From DATKWD01 sp035529695 (GTDB lineage: Bacteria; Actinomycetota; Acidimicrobiia; Acidimicrobiales; Salinilacustritrichaceae), in NCBI GenBank assembly GCA_035529695.1, contig DATKWD010000015.1, positions 29,118 to 93,117 on the forward strand: a stretch of 64,000 nucleotides of DNA, read 5' to 3'. Below the pieces are notes generated by a model, which worked only from the letters and a program-made list of their open reading frames with translations, did no database searches and was not told where the DNA came from. A program made the position numbers and the translations under genes. Of the stretch, positions 42,404 through 51,193 are shown piece after piece; the stretch's first letter is position 1, and every line of letters starts with the position of its first letter.

Positions 42404-43594
42404 TCAGCTTCCCGCGGGCCGCAGTGGAAGCGACTCGAAACGGCGGACGTAGGCGCCGGGGGCGAACCGGGCCGACTCGTCGTCGACGGCGAAATCGGGG
42501 AATCGCTCGAGTAGCCGTTCGAGGGCGATCGTCGCCTGGAGGCGCGCAGCCGACGCTCCGAGACAGTGGTGGGCGCCGTAGCCGAACGCCAGCATCTTGT
42601 CGATCGAGCGCCGCACATCGAGATCACCTGCGTCTGGTCCGAACTCCCGCTCGTCGCGATTGGCTGACCCGTAGAGCAGGAGCACCTTCTCGCCCGCCGG
42701 GACAGTGGTTCCGGCGACCTCGACGGCCCGCGTGGTGGTGCGAGCCAGGTTCTGGACCGGCGTCGTCAACCGGAGGAACTCATCGATCGCCGGACCGATC
42801 AGGCTCGGGTCTTCGAGCAGGAGGCGCCGCTGGTCGCGACGACGGGTGAGGAGCAGGGCTGTGCCGCCCAGGAGGCCAGTGGTGGTGTCGTTGCCGCCGG
42901 TGATCATCGTGAAGACGAATCCGACGATCCAGCCCGGGCTCACCGAGTCGCCGGCCTCGACGAGAAGCGACACCAGATCATCACCCCGGTGTCGTCGACG
43001 TTGATCGATCAGCTCGTCTCCGTAGGCGAAGAGCTCGCCGAACGCGTCGGATGCCGACCCCAGATCGTCGGCAGCGTTGGCCGCCACGATCGTCTGGGTC
43101 CAACGGTCGAAGCGCCCGCGATCCGCCTCGGGAACGCCGAGGTGGTGGGCGACGACCAAGCTGGGCAGCGGCTTGAACAGGGCGTCGATGATGTCGACCT
43201 CGTGATGCTCAGCCACCCGGTCGAGCCGTTGAAGCACGAACGACTCGATGATCCCCGCGTTCGCCTGAACGCGACGTGGCGTCATCGCCTTGCTCACGAG
43301 CCGACGCATCGCAGTGTGGTCGGGTGGGTCCATCATGACGATCGGTCGGGCGTCGTCGGAGAACATCGCGGCGCCGGCACCCCCAGGGGTGAGGCCCTGC
43401 GCCGAGGAGAACGTCGCGGTGTCGCGTGCGGCGTCGAACACGTCCGCGAAACGCGACAGCACCCAGAACCGCCCGAGCGTCGGATGCTCGACGAGGTGGA
43501 CCGGGTCCTCCTCGCGCAGACGGCGATAGTCGTCCCACGGGTCGCGCCACGACTCGCCGCCCCGCAGCGTGAACCTGACGTCCGCTCCCGCCAT
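42404..43594 (-). CDS. Cytochrome P450 (canonical I-helix)
   Basis: A 396-residue soluble P450. The ATG at 43594 is preceded by GGTGAGG at good spacing, so I prefer it over the upstream ATGs. The C-helix is DPPDHTAMRRLVSKAMTPRRV, the I-helix is FTMITGGNDTTTGLLGG with the normal Asp-Thr pair, and the haem segment is LAFGYGAHHCLGASAARLQ. Sequence style fits CYP families active on terpenoids, fatty acids or steroids in actinobacteria; the substrate is unknown. It has no adjacent redox partner. It is a different lineage from the P450 at 14312. Confidence 0.92.
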   Translation of the reverse strand: MAGADVRFTLRGGESWRDPWDDYRRLREEDPVHLVEHPTLGRFWVLSRFADVFDAARDTATFSSAQGLTPGGAGAAMFSDDARPIVMMDPPDHTAMRRLVSKAMTPRRVQANAGIIESFVLQRLDRVAEHHEVDIIDALFKPLPSLVVAHHLGVPEADRGRFDRWTQTIVAANAADDLGSASDAFGELFAYGDELIDQRRRHRGDDLVSLLVEAGDSVSPGWIVGFVFTMITGGNDTTTGLLGGTALLLTRRRDQRRLLLEDPSLIGPAIDEFLRLTTPVQNLARTTTRAVEVAGTTVPAGEKVLLLYGSANRDEREFGPDAGDLDVRRSIDKMLAFGYGAHHCLGASAARLQATIALERLLERFPDFAVDDESARFAPGAYVRRFESLPLRPAGS

Positions 43595-43686
43595 GTGCCT
43601 CACCCTTGCCGAGTTCATCACCGAAGTCCACCGGGGTGACCTTCACGCCTGACGACCGAGGGGTCGGCTGCCAGAGCCGTGCACGA

Positions 43687-44526
43687 TCAGCAGGCGTCGG
43701 CCACGCACCGGATGAGCGCCAGTCGGCCCTCCTCGACATTTCGCTTCAGGTTCGAGCCCTTGGTCGGCATGTCAGAGATCAACAGGTGTAGTCCGAGGTG
43801 TTGGTCGGGCGGGGGGCCGGCGGCCAGCGACGCGTAGAACGCAACGGCATCGGTCGTCAGGTCCTCCCAGAGGCGGATCTCGAACCCGGCGTCGGTGACG
43901 AGGTCCCGGGTCTCGCCGGTCGTCGCCAATGCACTCGACGTCGGGTCCTCGGCCCACGGCACCGGGAAGTGGATCGGTTGGTTCGGTCCGCTCAGGAGGT
44001 CGAAGAACGCGAGCCGGCCGCCCGGCCTGAGCACTCGCCGCATCTCGGCATAGAGCCCCGCCTTGTCAGCGATGTTCATCGACACGTGTTGGGTCCAGGC
44101 GACGTCGAAGGATCCGTCGGGCACCGGAAGGTCGAGAGCGTTGCCCTGGCGGATGTCGACCAGGTCGGAGAGACCGACTCGGCGGGTGAGGTCGGCGGCC
44201 ACCTCGCAGAGTTCCGGGGTGAGGTCCACACCCACGACGTGACAGGCCCGCTCCCGAGCCAGGTACCGCGCCGGACCGCCGAGACCGCTGCCGACGTCGA
44301 TCACCCGATCAGCTGAGGTGATCGCGGCAGCGTCGGCCAGGGCCACGGTCGCCGCGCGACCAAACGTGTGGAACTCCTCGGCCGGCGTCAGCGCCAGCGG
44401 GTCGAGGTCGTCGGGATCGAAGCCGTCAGCGACGATGGCGTCGAGGACGGCCTGTTGGAGCCCGCCCCGTGAGTAGTTGCCTTCGACGTTGCGGGTCACA
44501 GGCTCTCCGATTCTGTTGATCGGCAC
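43687..44526 (-). CDS. SAM-dependent methyltransferase (class I, dimethylglycine/MPBQ type)
   Basis: A 279-residue class I methyltransferase. Motif I is VIDVGSGLGGPARYLA, the acidic ribose-binding residue is in VVGVDLTPELCEVA, motif II/III is DIRQGNALDLPVPDGSFD, and VLRPGGRLAFFDLLSGP is the usual post-motif. The arrangement resembles sarcosine/dimethylglycine or small-molecule C/N-methyltransferases. An N-terminal extension (YSRGGLQQAVLDAIVADGFDPDDLDPLAL) occurs in that subgroup. The substrate is not predictable. The gene has ATG 44526 and precedes the P450 gene on the same strand by 92 nt. Confidence 0.87.
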   Translation of the reverse strand: MPINRIGEPVTRNVEGNYSRGGLQQAVLDAIVADGFDPDDLDPLALTPAEEFHTFGRAATVALADAAAITSADRVIDVGSGLGGPARYLARERACHVVGVDLTPELCEVAADLTRRVGLSDLVDIRQGNALDLPVPDGSFDVAWTQHVSMNIADKAGLYAEMRRVLRPGGRLAFFDLLSGPNQPIHFPVPWAEDPTSSALATTGETRDLVTDAGFEIRLWEDLTTDAVAFYASLAAGPPPDQHLGLHLLISDMPTKGSNLKRNVEEGRLALIRCVADAC

Positions 44527-44583
44527 CGTACAACCGCCGTGGCCCGGTCGCGCTTCGTTCTCGACGGCGCCTTCGTCGCTCGA

Positions 44584-44928
44584 TCAGGCGGGTTCGGTTG
44601 GCCGTGTACCCGGACCGAGGTCGCACTCTCCGGCTGCGCAGTTCGATCCCTGCGTCGCCGCCCGCAGATGTCGGAATCCGATGGCAACACCCCCGACGTA
44701 GATCGACCCCAAGATGATGCCGACGCCAAGAGTGTTGCGACTGATGAGCGTCCCGAACGCGCTGCCGCCGAAAACGGCGGCGAGCACGGCCATGGACACG
44801 GGCAGGTGGCACGGGCAGAAGATGAACGACCACATGAGCCAACGCCGACCTCGTCGTTCCCGAGCCCGAGGGTCGTCGGCCAACACCGGTTCTCGGTCGG
44901 TGAGGTCGAGCGGTTCGGTGATGGACAT
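44584..44928 (-). CDS. MerE-like small membrane metal-transport protein
   Basis: A 114-residue protein with two membrane helices. The segment WSFIFCPCHLPVSMAVLAAVFG followed by GTLISRNTLGVGIILGSIYVGGVAIG closely resembles the broad mercury transporter MerE (TCPCHLPILAAVLAG...). It keeps the vicinal CPC-His motif at the start of helix 1. A C-terminal Cys pair (NCAAGECD) is additional. MerE proteins carry Hg(II)/methylmercury inward; no merA, merB or merR lies here, so the metal and direction are uncertain. It lies 57 nt upstream of the methyltransferase gene on the same strand. Confidence 0.7.
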   Translation of the reverse strand: MSITEPLDLTDREPVLADDPRARERRGRRWLMWSFIFCPCHLPVSMAVLAAVFGGSAFGTLISRNTLGVGIILGSIYVGGVAIGFRHLRAATQGSNCAAGECDLGPGTRPTEPA

Positions 44929-45009
44929 CGGATGATCCCTCCAGGCAAGAAGTCATCGGCACTCAAGATCGTTCAGTTGAGTCTCGCCGGGTTCAACGCC
45001 GAGGTCACC

Positions 45010-45849
45010 TCATCGGTGGACGATCAGGGGTACCGGGGTGTGTCGGGCGACTTGTCGGGCGACCGAGCCGGTGAGCAACACACGCGACTTTCCCTTCCCG
45101 CGCGCCCCGATCACGAGCAGCCCGGCATCGCCGGCAGCTTCGATGAGCGCCCGTGACGGAAGATCATTGACGACCTCGAGATGAACGTCGCCCGCGCCGA
45201 GTCCGGCTGCCTCGACGTTCTCGACCAAGTACGCGTGGGCGTCCTCCGTGCTGAAGTAGGTGTCGAACTGAGCCTCCTTCGGCTGATCGAGCGAGTTCCA
45301 CACATAGACAGCCGCCACCTCGCCGCCCAAGGTCCGAGACCGTTCGGCTGCCCAGCTCAGAGCCGCTTGCGAGCCTGGCGAGCCATCGATACCGACGACG
45401 ACCTTCGACACGTCTGCGGGTAGGTCATCTGGGATGAATGCCGTCGGACACGCGGCATGGTCGAGGCAGTGTTCGGCCACGGAGCCGATCAGCAACCCGA
45501 TGAAACCGCCCCGTCCGCGCGTTCCGACCACGAGGAGGTCAGCGCCTTCGGCATGTTGCACCAGCGCCTCGCCCTGGTGAGTACCTGGTATGGCGAGCCG
45601 GCGGATCGTCACGTTCGGGTGATCGGGCTGAACGGCATCGACGACCTCATCGAGGGTCTGCTTCCAGAGGGTTTCGGTCGACTCCTGGTCTCCGGCGGAG
45701 ACCACGAAGGGTCCCTCCTCGAACGGAAACCGCCACACGAGAACCGCGTCCACGTCCGCCCCGCGAGCTTCGGCCTCGCCCGCCGCCCATTCGAGTGCCC
45801 GGGTCGAGCGATCGGAGCCGTCGATCCCGACGACATACCTTGAAGTCAT
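45010..45849 (-). CDS. Tandem universal stress protein (UspA x2)
   Basis: A 279-residue protein with two Usp domains. Domain 1 (about 1-140) has YVVGIDGSDRSTRALEWAA and GTRGRGGFIGLLIGSVAEHCL. Domain 2 (about 145-279) has VVVGIDGSPGSQAALSWAA and GARGKGKSRVLLTGSVARQV. Both retain the G-x2-G-x9-G-S ATP-binding loop. In mycobacteria tandem Usps respond to hypoxia, nitric oxide and redox stress. The ATG at 45849 is the start where homology begins; the frame is open upstream but not homologous. It lies upstream of the MerE-like gene on the same strand. Confidence 0.92.
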   Translation of the reverse strand: MTSRYVVGIDGSDRSTRALEWAAGEAEARGADVDAVLVWRFPFEEGPFVVSAGDQESTETLWKQTLDEVVDAVQPDHPNVTIRRLAIPGTHQGEALVQHAEGADLLVVGTRGRGGFIGLLIGSVAEHCLDHAACPTAFIPDDLPADVSKVVVGIDGSPGSQAALSWAAERSRTLGGEVAAVYVWNSLDQPKEAQFDTYFSTEDAHAYLVENVEAAGLGAGDVHLEVVNDLPSRALIEAAGDAGLLVIGARGKGKSRVLLTGSVARQVARHTPVPLIVHR

Positions 45850-46181
45850 TGTCAGCGCCTCGTTGTCTGTGATCGGAGAGTGCGCGATCCTATATCGGTT
45901 GCCGGGCGGCCACGCCCGAGCCAACGGCCATGTGACCTTCGGCCCTACGAGCGGAACGCACATTCACGGGCCCAGAGTTGCCGGCCTCCACGCTCCGAAG
46001 GCTCGGGGCTCTGGCAGGTCCGGGCTACGGGTTCTCATGGACTGGCGAAGGATGCCCCTTCGCAGTACACGACCGCCGTGGGATGAGCGTCAGACGCGCG
46101 AGGAAGGCGAAGGACATTGGACTCGGGCATCAGGGAGCCGTGCCTGACTGGGCTCAGCGCATGCGGATGTAGCGTCGGTGC
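45850..46181. other. Intergenic region (332 nt) between divergent usp and AfsR-like genes
   Basis: It must hold promoters for both the Usp gene (minus) and the AfsR-like regulator (plus). Short frames on the plus strand are antisense-like and show no recognisable protein. I saw no strong dyad, repeat or RNA gene in it. Confidence 0.6.
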
Positions 46182-49085
46182 ATGGAGGTCAGGATCCTCG
46201 GCCCGCTCGAGGTGTGGGCGGAGGGTGGTCTCGTCACCATCGACACGCCCAAGGAGCGTGCGGTTCTCGAGGTCCTGGCCATCCGGGCAGGGGACATCGT
46301 CGAACCCTCTGTTCTTGTCGACGCCCTCTGGGGTGCCGACCCGCCCCGAACGGCGGCGAAGACGCTGCAGAGCCATGTCTCGAGACTCCGGTCGGCGCTC
46401 CCCGACGACGTCATCACCACCGAGGACGGGGGCTACCGCCTCGTCGTGGCGGCCGGCGAAGACATCGACGCGGCCCGCTTCGAACGACTCATCGACGCGG
46501 GGCGCCAGTCGCTCGAGGTCGGCGATCACGACCGCGCCGCCAATCTCTTCGAGCGGGCACTCGAGCTCTGGCGCGGCCCCCCGCTCAGCGACGTCGCCGC
46601 GACGGTCCGCGAGGGTGCGATCGTGCGACTCGATGAGCTCCGGGTGACCGGCATGGAGCTACGAATCGACGCGCTGGTCGCTTCGGGTCATCACGACGTG
46701 GCGGTGCCCGAGCTCGAGGCCCTGGTGGCCGAACACCCTCTCCGCGAACGGTTCTGGGAGCAGCTGATGCTGGCGCTGTTCCGAGGCGGGCGCCGCGGTG
46801 ATGCACTGGCTGCCTACCAGCGGCTCCGCCGCACACTGGTCGAGGAGTTGGGGATCGACCCTTCGGCGTCGGCGCGCGACCTCGAGTCGAGGATCCTGGA
46901 CGACGACCCCACGCTCGAGCCCCCTGCGACCGACCCGCCCTGCACGCTCCCCACACCACTCACGTCGTTCGTGGGACGAGAAGTGCAGCGGGTCGAGGTG
47001 CGCAAGCTGCTCGCCGACCATCGGCTCGTGACGCTTCTCGGGCCGGGCGGGGTGGGAAAGAGCCGGCTGGCGATCGACGCCGCCCGTGACGACGCGCCCC
47101 GCTGGAACGACGGGGTCTGGTGGGTCGAACTCGATGACCTCGCGGGCACAGCCGACCTGATCCCGCGCTTCGTCCGAGCCCTCGAACTCACGGTGCCGCC
47201 CGGAGTGAGTCCTGACGAGGCGTTGCGCTGGTTCCTGGCCGGACGCCGTTTGTTGCTGGTGATCGACAACGCCGAACGCCAGGCCGCGAAGCTGGCGCAG
47301 ACGCTGGGCGACCTCCTCGAAGCAGCGCCCACCGTCACGGCGATGGTCACCAGTCGGATCCCGCTCGGAATGGCTGGTGAGCAGAGGTTCGTGGTGCCAC
47401 CCCTCGAGATTCCCGAACCCGGAAGCGACGGCGCCCTCCAGTCGGAGTCCATGAGGTTGTTCCTGGAACGCTTCGCCGAACGTGGCACCCCCTCCCCCAC
47501 TTCCCGAGACCACCAGGACATCGCCGAGCTGTGCAGGCTCGCAGAAGGATCGCCGCTCGCGATCGAACTGGTCGCTGCGTGTGCGGGGTCACGTGGCCCG
47601 GCCGGCGCCCTCGCCGATCTCGCCGACCGCCATGCTCTGCTCGAATTGGAGCAGGGCTCCGGCGAGGTGAGCACCAGCCTCGAGCATGCCCTCAACGCGA
47701 CGATCGACCTGCTGCCGCCCGGGGCCAAGGCGCTCTTCGCCCGGTTGTCGGTGTTCCGGGGTGCCTTCGATCGCGATGCCGCTCTGTCGGTCACGACCGC
47801 CAGAGCGGACGCGATCGTGCATCTGGATCGCCTGGTCGATGCCGCACTCGTGATGCCGGTCGACGCTCCCGCAGCGCAGCAGCGCTTCCGTCTCCTCGAC
47901 ATCAGCCGCACGTTCGCGACCACCCTCCTCGATCCCATCGAGAGCCTCGCAGCCACCCGCCGCCATGCCGAGCACTACCGACGCCTGGTGATCGAGGCCG
48001 GCCCCGAGATGGAGGGTCCAGACGAGCACCAGTGGCTCGAACGGCTGCGCCACGACGCATCGGACATCGATGCCGCGATTGCGTGGTGGCTCGATCACGA
48101 GCCCACCAGGGCCGTCGCGTTCGGCAGGGCCATGGGCCGCGCCTGGTACGTGTGGGGCGACCTCCGGGATGCCTGCACGCGCCTCGGCGAGATGCTGGAC
48201 GTTGCACCCTCGACCGAATCGAGCCGCGACGATCTCGACGTCGCCTGGACGCATCTGCGGCTCGGATGGCCTCGCTTCCTCATCGGCGATGTCGCCGGCG
48301 GTTTCGAGGAGATGGACGCGGCTGCCGCCGGATTCGGTTCGTCCGACGATCCCCTCGGCCTGGCGCGGGCACTGGGTGGACGCGCACACATGACTCTGCT
48401 GGCCACGGGCGACACCGATTCGGCGATGGTCACCTACGAGAAGGCGATCGTCGAGGCGCGCCGGTCAGGCAACGCGGTGGCCACGGCCTGGACCCTGGTC
48501 GAAGCGGCACAGGCCCTGATTCTCGCCGACCGTCTCGACCACGGGATCGAAACGATGTTGTCCGAAGCCGAGGAGGTGTTCGCGGCCGCCGGCGATGACG
48601 TGGGGCTGAGCCACCTCTCCATGGATCGAGTGATGGTCGCCTACGCACGCGACGACCTCGACGAGGTCCGGCGGTCGGCCGAGAACGGCCTGGTTCACAG
48701 CAGAGCGGCGGGCCACGCCGTCTACGAACAGATCCTGCTGCTTGCGCTGGGAGTTCGTCTGTTGCACCTGGGCGACACCTCACGGTCCGCCGAGTTGCTC
48801 GCCGACGGCGCCCGCTTGGCGTTCGACACCCACAACTTCCTCCAATTGGGGGTGGCGTTCCAGGCGATGTCCGCCCACGCCGCCGTCGTGGCCGATCCCG
48901 AGAAGGCCGCACGCCTCTGGGGCGCGGCCAAGCGGCTCTCTCCCGTCTGGCCGCTCTACCAGCGTCGGTACGGTGAACTCATGGCTCCCGCTCGCCGATC
49001 CCTCGGGGCGTCGTGGTCCGACCAGGTCGCCGCCGGTGCGGCGCTTTCGCCCGTCGAAGCACTCGAGCTCGGTCTCGGCGAATAG
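46182..49085 (+). CDS. AfsR/SARP-type transcriptional regulator with ATPase and TPR domains
   Basis: A 967-residue regulator. Residues about 1-95 are an OmpR-type winged helix (MEVRILGPLEVWAEGG, VDALWGADPPRTAAKTLQSHVSRLRSAL). Residues 96-245 are the bacterial transcriptional activation domain (FERLIDAGRQSLEVGDHDRA, ALFRGGRRGDALAAYQRLRRTLVEELGIDPS). An NB-ARC-type ATPase follows: Walker A LGPGGVGKSRL at about 286 and RRLLLVIDNAER as Walker B. The C terminus is a long TPR-like repeat region. AfsR-type proteins integrate signals for secondary metabolism or export. No biosynthetic cluster is adjacent; two lipoprotein genes follow on the same strand, so they are candidate targets. Confidence 0.92.
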   Translation: MEVRILGPLEVWAEGGLVTIDTPKERAVLEVLAIRAGDIVEPSVLVDALWGADPPRTAAKTLQSHVSRLRSALPDDVITTEDGGYRLVVAAGEDIDAARFERLIDAGRQSLEVGDHDRAANLFERALELWRGPPLSDVAATVREGAIVRLDELRVTGMELRIDALVASGHHDVAVPELEALVAEHPLRERFWEQLMLALFRGGRRGDALAAYQRLRRTLVEELGIDPSASARDLESRILDDDPTLEPPATDPPCTLPTPLTSFVGREVQRVEVRKLLADHRLVTLLGPGGVGKSRLAIDAARDDAPRWNDGVWWVELDDLAGTADLIPRFVRALELTVPPGVSPDEALRWFLAGRRLLLVIDNAERQAAKLAQTLGDLLEAAPTVTAMVTSRIPLGMAGEQRFVVPPLEIPEPGSDGALQSESMRLFLERFAERGTPSPTSRDHQDIAELCRLAEGSPLAIELVAACAGSRGPAGALADLADRHALLELEQGSGEVSTSLEHALNATIDLLPPGAKALFARLSVFRGAFDRDAALSVTTARADAIVHLDRLVDAALVMPVDAPAAQQRFRLLDISRTFATTLLDPIESLAATRRHAEHYRRLVIEAGPEMEGPDEHQWLERLRHDASDIDAAIAWWLDHEPTRAVAFGRAMGRAWYVWGDLRDACTRLGEMLDVAPSTESSRDDLDVAWTHLRLGWPRFLIGDVAGGFEEMDAAAAGFGSSDDPLGLARALGGRAHMTLLATGDTDSAMVTYEKAIVEARRSGNAVATAWTLVEAAQALILADRLDHGIETMLSEAEEVFAAAGDDVGLSHLSMDRVMVAYARDDLDEVRRSAENGLVHSRAAGHAVYEQILLLALGVRLLHLGDTSRSAELLADGARLAFDTHNFLQLGVAFQAMSAHAAVVADPEKAARLWGAAKRLSPVWPLYQRRYGELMAPARRSLGASWSDQVAAGAALSPVEALELGLGE

Positions 49086-49180
49086 ACCTCGCCCGGTTCG
49101 GCCGTCGGGCAACCGGGCTGCAACCGGTTCACAACCCGAATCGTGCATCCTCCAGGCATCCACGACCATTTGGAGGAGCC

Positions 49181-50074
49181 ATGCGCTCGACCCCCTCGTT
49201 CCGTCGATCAGTGATCATCGTTGCCGCTCTCGGCGCCGCAGCGATGACCTTCCTTCCGGCATGCGGCAGCGACGATGCTGCCGACGACGCCGCCGCAACC
49301 ACCACCACCACGACCGAAGCCGAGGCAGCACCGTCTCCTGAGGTCTCACCCGAGGACCAGGAGGTCGTCGATTCCGCGACCGAACTGTGCGAGGCCTACG
49401 GGGGTCTCGATCAACCCGGCGCCGTCGATGCGCTGCTCGGCACCATGAGCGACGACATCGTGGTCACCGACACCGTGCTCGGCGCCGATCTGACCGGCAC
49501 CGAGGCCGTCCGGGCCTACGTGACCAGCGACGCCTTCGCAGGCATCGACACCATGGACTGCGGAGCGGCCGTCCAGCGTGGCGATTGGGTCGCCGGCAGC
49601 TACACCCTCAGCAACAGCACCACGAGCGGAGGGGGTGAGGGCATCGCCGCGATCCACGTGACCGACGGCAAGGTCGACCGCCAGATCAACTACTACACGC
49701 CGGTCGAGTCGGGGGCCGTCGCACCGGAGTCCGAAACGATCGTCGACTCGGCGCTGCTCGACTACTGCCACGCCTGGGACGATGGCGCCGACGCCGACGA
49801 AGTCCTCTCGTTCATGAGCACCGACCCCGAGCTCCAGGTGGTCACGACGTTCACCGGAGCCGATGCCATCCGCACCTTCATCGACACGGCGTTCGACTTC
49901 GATGTCAACGACTGCGGCGACGAGGCCGTCACGCACGGCGACTGGGGAGCGGCAGCGAACACCTTCTCCAGCACCGTGAACGGGACGACCATCGAGGGAG
50001 TGAATGTCGTCCTGATCGGAGCCGACGGCACGATCGCCAAGCACTTCGTCCACATGGACTCGGGCACCGCCTGA
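49181..50074 (+). CDS. Lipoprotein with two SnoaL/NTF2-like domains
   Basis: A 297-residue lipoprotein starting MRSTPSFRRSVIIVAALGAAAMTFLPACGSDD, with a lipobox Cys (position about 28) and a Thr-rich spacer (AAATTTTTTEAEA). Two tandem NTF2-like/SnoaL domains follow, with matching patterns VDSATELCEAYGGLDQPG...GTMSDDIVVTDTVLGADLTG and VDSALLDYCHAWDDGADADEVLSFMSTDPELQVV. Such folds bind small hydrophobic molecules or act as isomerases; here they are extracytoplasmic. The ATG at 49181 follows GGAGGAGCC. It lies 95 nt after the AfsR-like gene and 25 nt before another lipoprotein gene. Confidence 0.82.
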   Translation: MRSTPSFRRSVIIVAALGAAAMTFLPACGSDDAADDAAATTTTTTEAEAAPSPEVSPEDQEVVDSATELCEAYGGLDQPGAVDALLGTMSDDIVVTDTVLGADLTGTEAVRAYVTSDAFAGIDTMDCGAAVQRGDWVAGSYTLSNSTTSGGGEGIAAIHVTDGKVDRQINYYTPVESGAVAPESETIVDSALLDYCHAWDDGADADEVLSFMSTDPELQVVTTFTGADAIRTFIDTAFDFDVNDCGDEAVTHGDWGAAANTFSSTVNGTTIEGVNVVLIGADGTIAKHFVHMDSGTA

Positions 50075-50099
50075 GCTCGCACCCGCTGAAAGGCGACAC

Positions 50100-51077
50100 A
50101 TGAGATCCTTCGCAGGCAGGACAGTCGTCATCGCGTTGTCGTGGGCGCTTCTGGGAAGTGCCTGCGGCAGCGACGACCCCTCGGCTTCAGCCCCCCAGGC
50201 CCGGGAGTGGTCCGAAATCGATCTAGCCGGGGCACCGCGTTACGACGGCCCGGGGCCACACGCCGTGGGCGTCCACACCCTCGACATGACCGACGACGAG
50301 GGCGGAACCGAGCAGGTGGTCGTGTGGTATCCCGCCGCCGGCTCGGCCAGCGCTGAGCCGGTGGTCGATGCCGATGGCGACGATGGCGACGACCCCTATC
50401 CCCTCGTGGTCTTCGCCCACGGACTGGGCCTGTCTGCATCGGATCACTCGAGGCAGTTGGCCACGATTGCGTCGTGGGGGTTCGTCGTGGCAGGTCCCGA
50501 GGCGATCAAGGGAACCGACCTTGTGGCCGTCGCTGAGGTCGTGCGGAGCGCAGCGGAGCAGCCGGACACGCCCGTGACCGACATCGTGGCGCCAAGCGGA
50601 CCGATCGTCGTCGGCGGCTTCTCCGCTGGGACGACGGCTGCGGTGACCACCTCTTCAGATCGGGGACCCGTCGAGGTGGTCGGAGTCCTGCTCATGGCCG
50701 GTGGCGGACCCGCCGGGGCCGGAGACACCGCCGCATCGCCCACCCTGTTTCTCGCTGGAGGCCGCGACCCCGCGACCGACGACTGGGCCCGACCCGGTTT
50801 CGAGATCACGACCGAACCGTCGGAGCTGGTGCTGTTCGAGGATGCCGGGCACCTGACCTTCTCCGACCTCTGCCACAGCGATCCATCGACGAACGACGCC
50901 GACTGCGCCCCAGACGAGGTGGGCGAAGAGGCCCTGTGGCCGCTGATCGATCACGCGTCGGTGGCGTTCCTCAGATGGCGCTTCGGCCTGGACGCCACTC
51001 CGATCTCGCTCGATCCCGACCTGCTGACCGATGTCATCGCCTCGCCGGTCGTCGTCGAGGGCTCCTTCGCTGCGTGA
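50100..51077 (+). CDS. Alpha/beta-hydrolase lipoprotein (PAF-acetylhydrolase/dienelactone hydrolase-like)
   Basis: A 325-residue secreted hydrolase. The signal peptide MRSFAGRTVVIALSWALLGSACGS has a lipobox Cys near residue 22. The hydrolase core has LVVFAHGLGLSASDHSRQLATIASWGFVV (oxyanion HG) and a nucleophile elbow GGFSAGTTAAV. Later come an Asp region (FLAGGRDPATDDWARPG) and a possible catalytic His in EDAGHLTFSDLCHSD. The Cys pair near C-x8-DADC may form a disulfide. It resembles chlorophyllase/PAF-acetylhydrolase-type esterases; the substrate is unknown. It probably shares a transcript with the SnoaL-like lipoprotein. Confidence 0.8.
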   Translation: MRSFAGRTVVIALSWALLGSACGSDDPSASAPQAREWSEIDLAGAPRYDGPGPHAVGVHTLDMTDDEGGTEQVVVWYPAAGSASAEPVVDADGDDGDDPYPLVVFAHGLGLSASDHSRQLATIASWGFVVAGPEAIKGTDLVAVAEVVRSAAEQPDTPVTDIVAPSGPIVVGGFSAGTTAAVTTSSDRGPVEVVGVLLMAGGGPAGAGDTAASPTLFLAGGRDPATDDWARPGFEITTEPSELVLFEDAGHLTFSDLCHSDPSTNDADCAPDEVGEEALWPLIDHASVAFLRWRFGLDATPISLDPDLLTDVIASPVVVEGSFAA

Positions 51078-51193
51078 AGGGAGGGCGCCGGGCGCCCGCC
51101 GGGCCCGGAACCTGACCAAGTAGCCTCGCCGCCGGCTGGGGGTCTCCGGCAGGATCGAACGAATCGCCCGCACCCGCAACGAAGGGATCAACC

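Noticed and set aside
46182..51077. Secondary-metabolite cluster driven by the AfsR-like regulator
   Set aside because: No polyketide, NRPS, terpene synthase or other core biosynthetic gene is present; the neighbours are lipoproteins and an arsenite pump.
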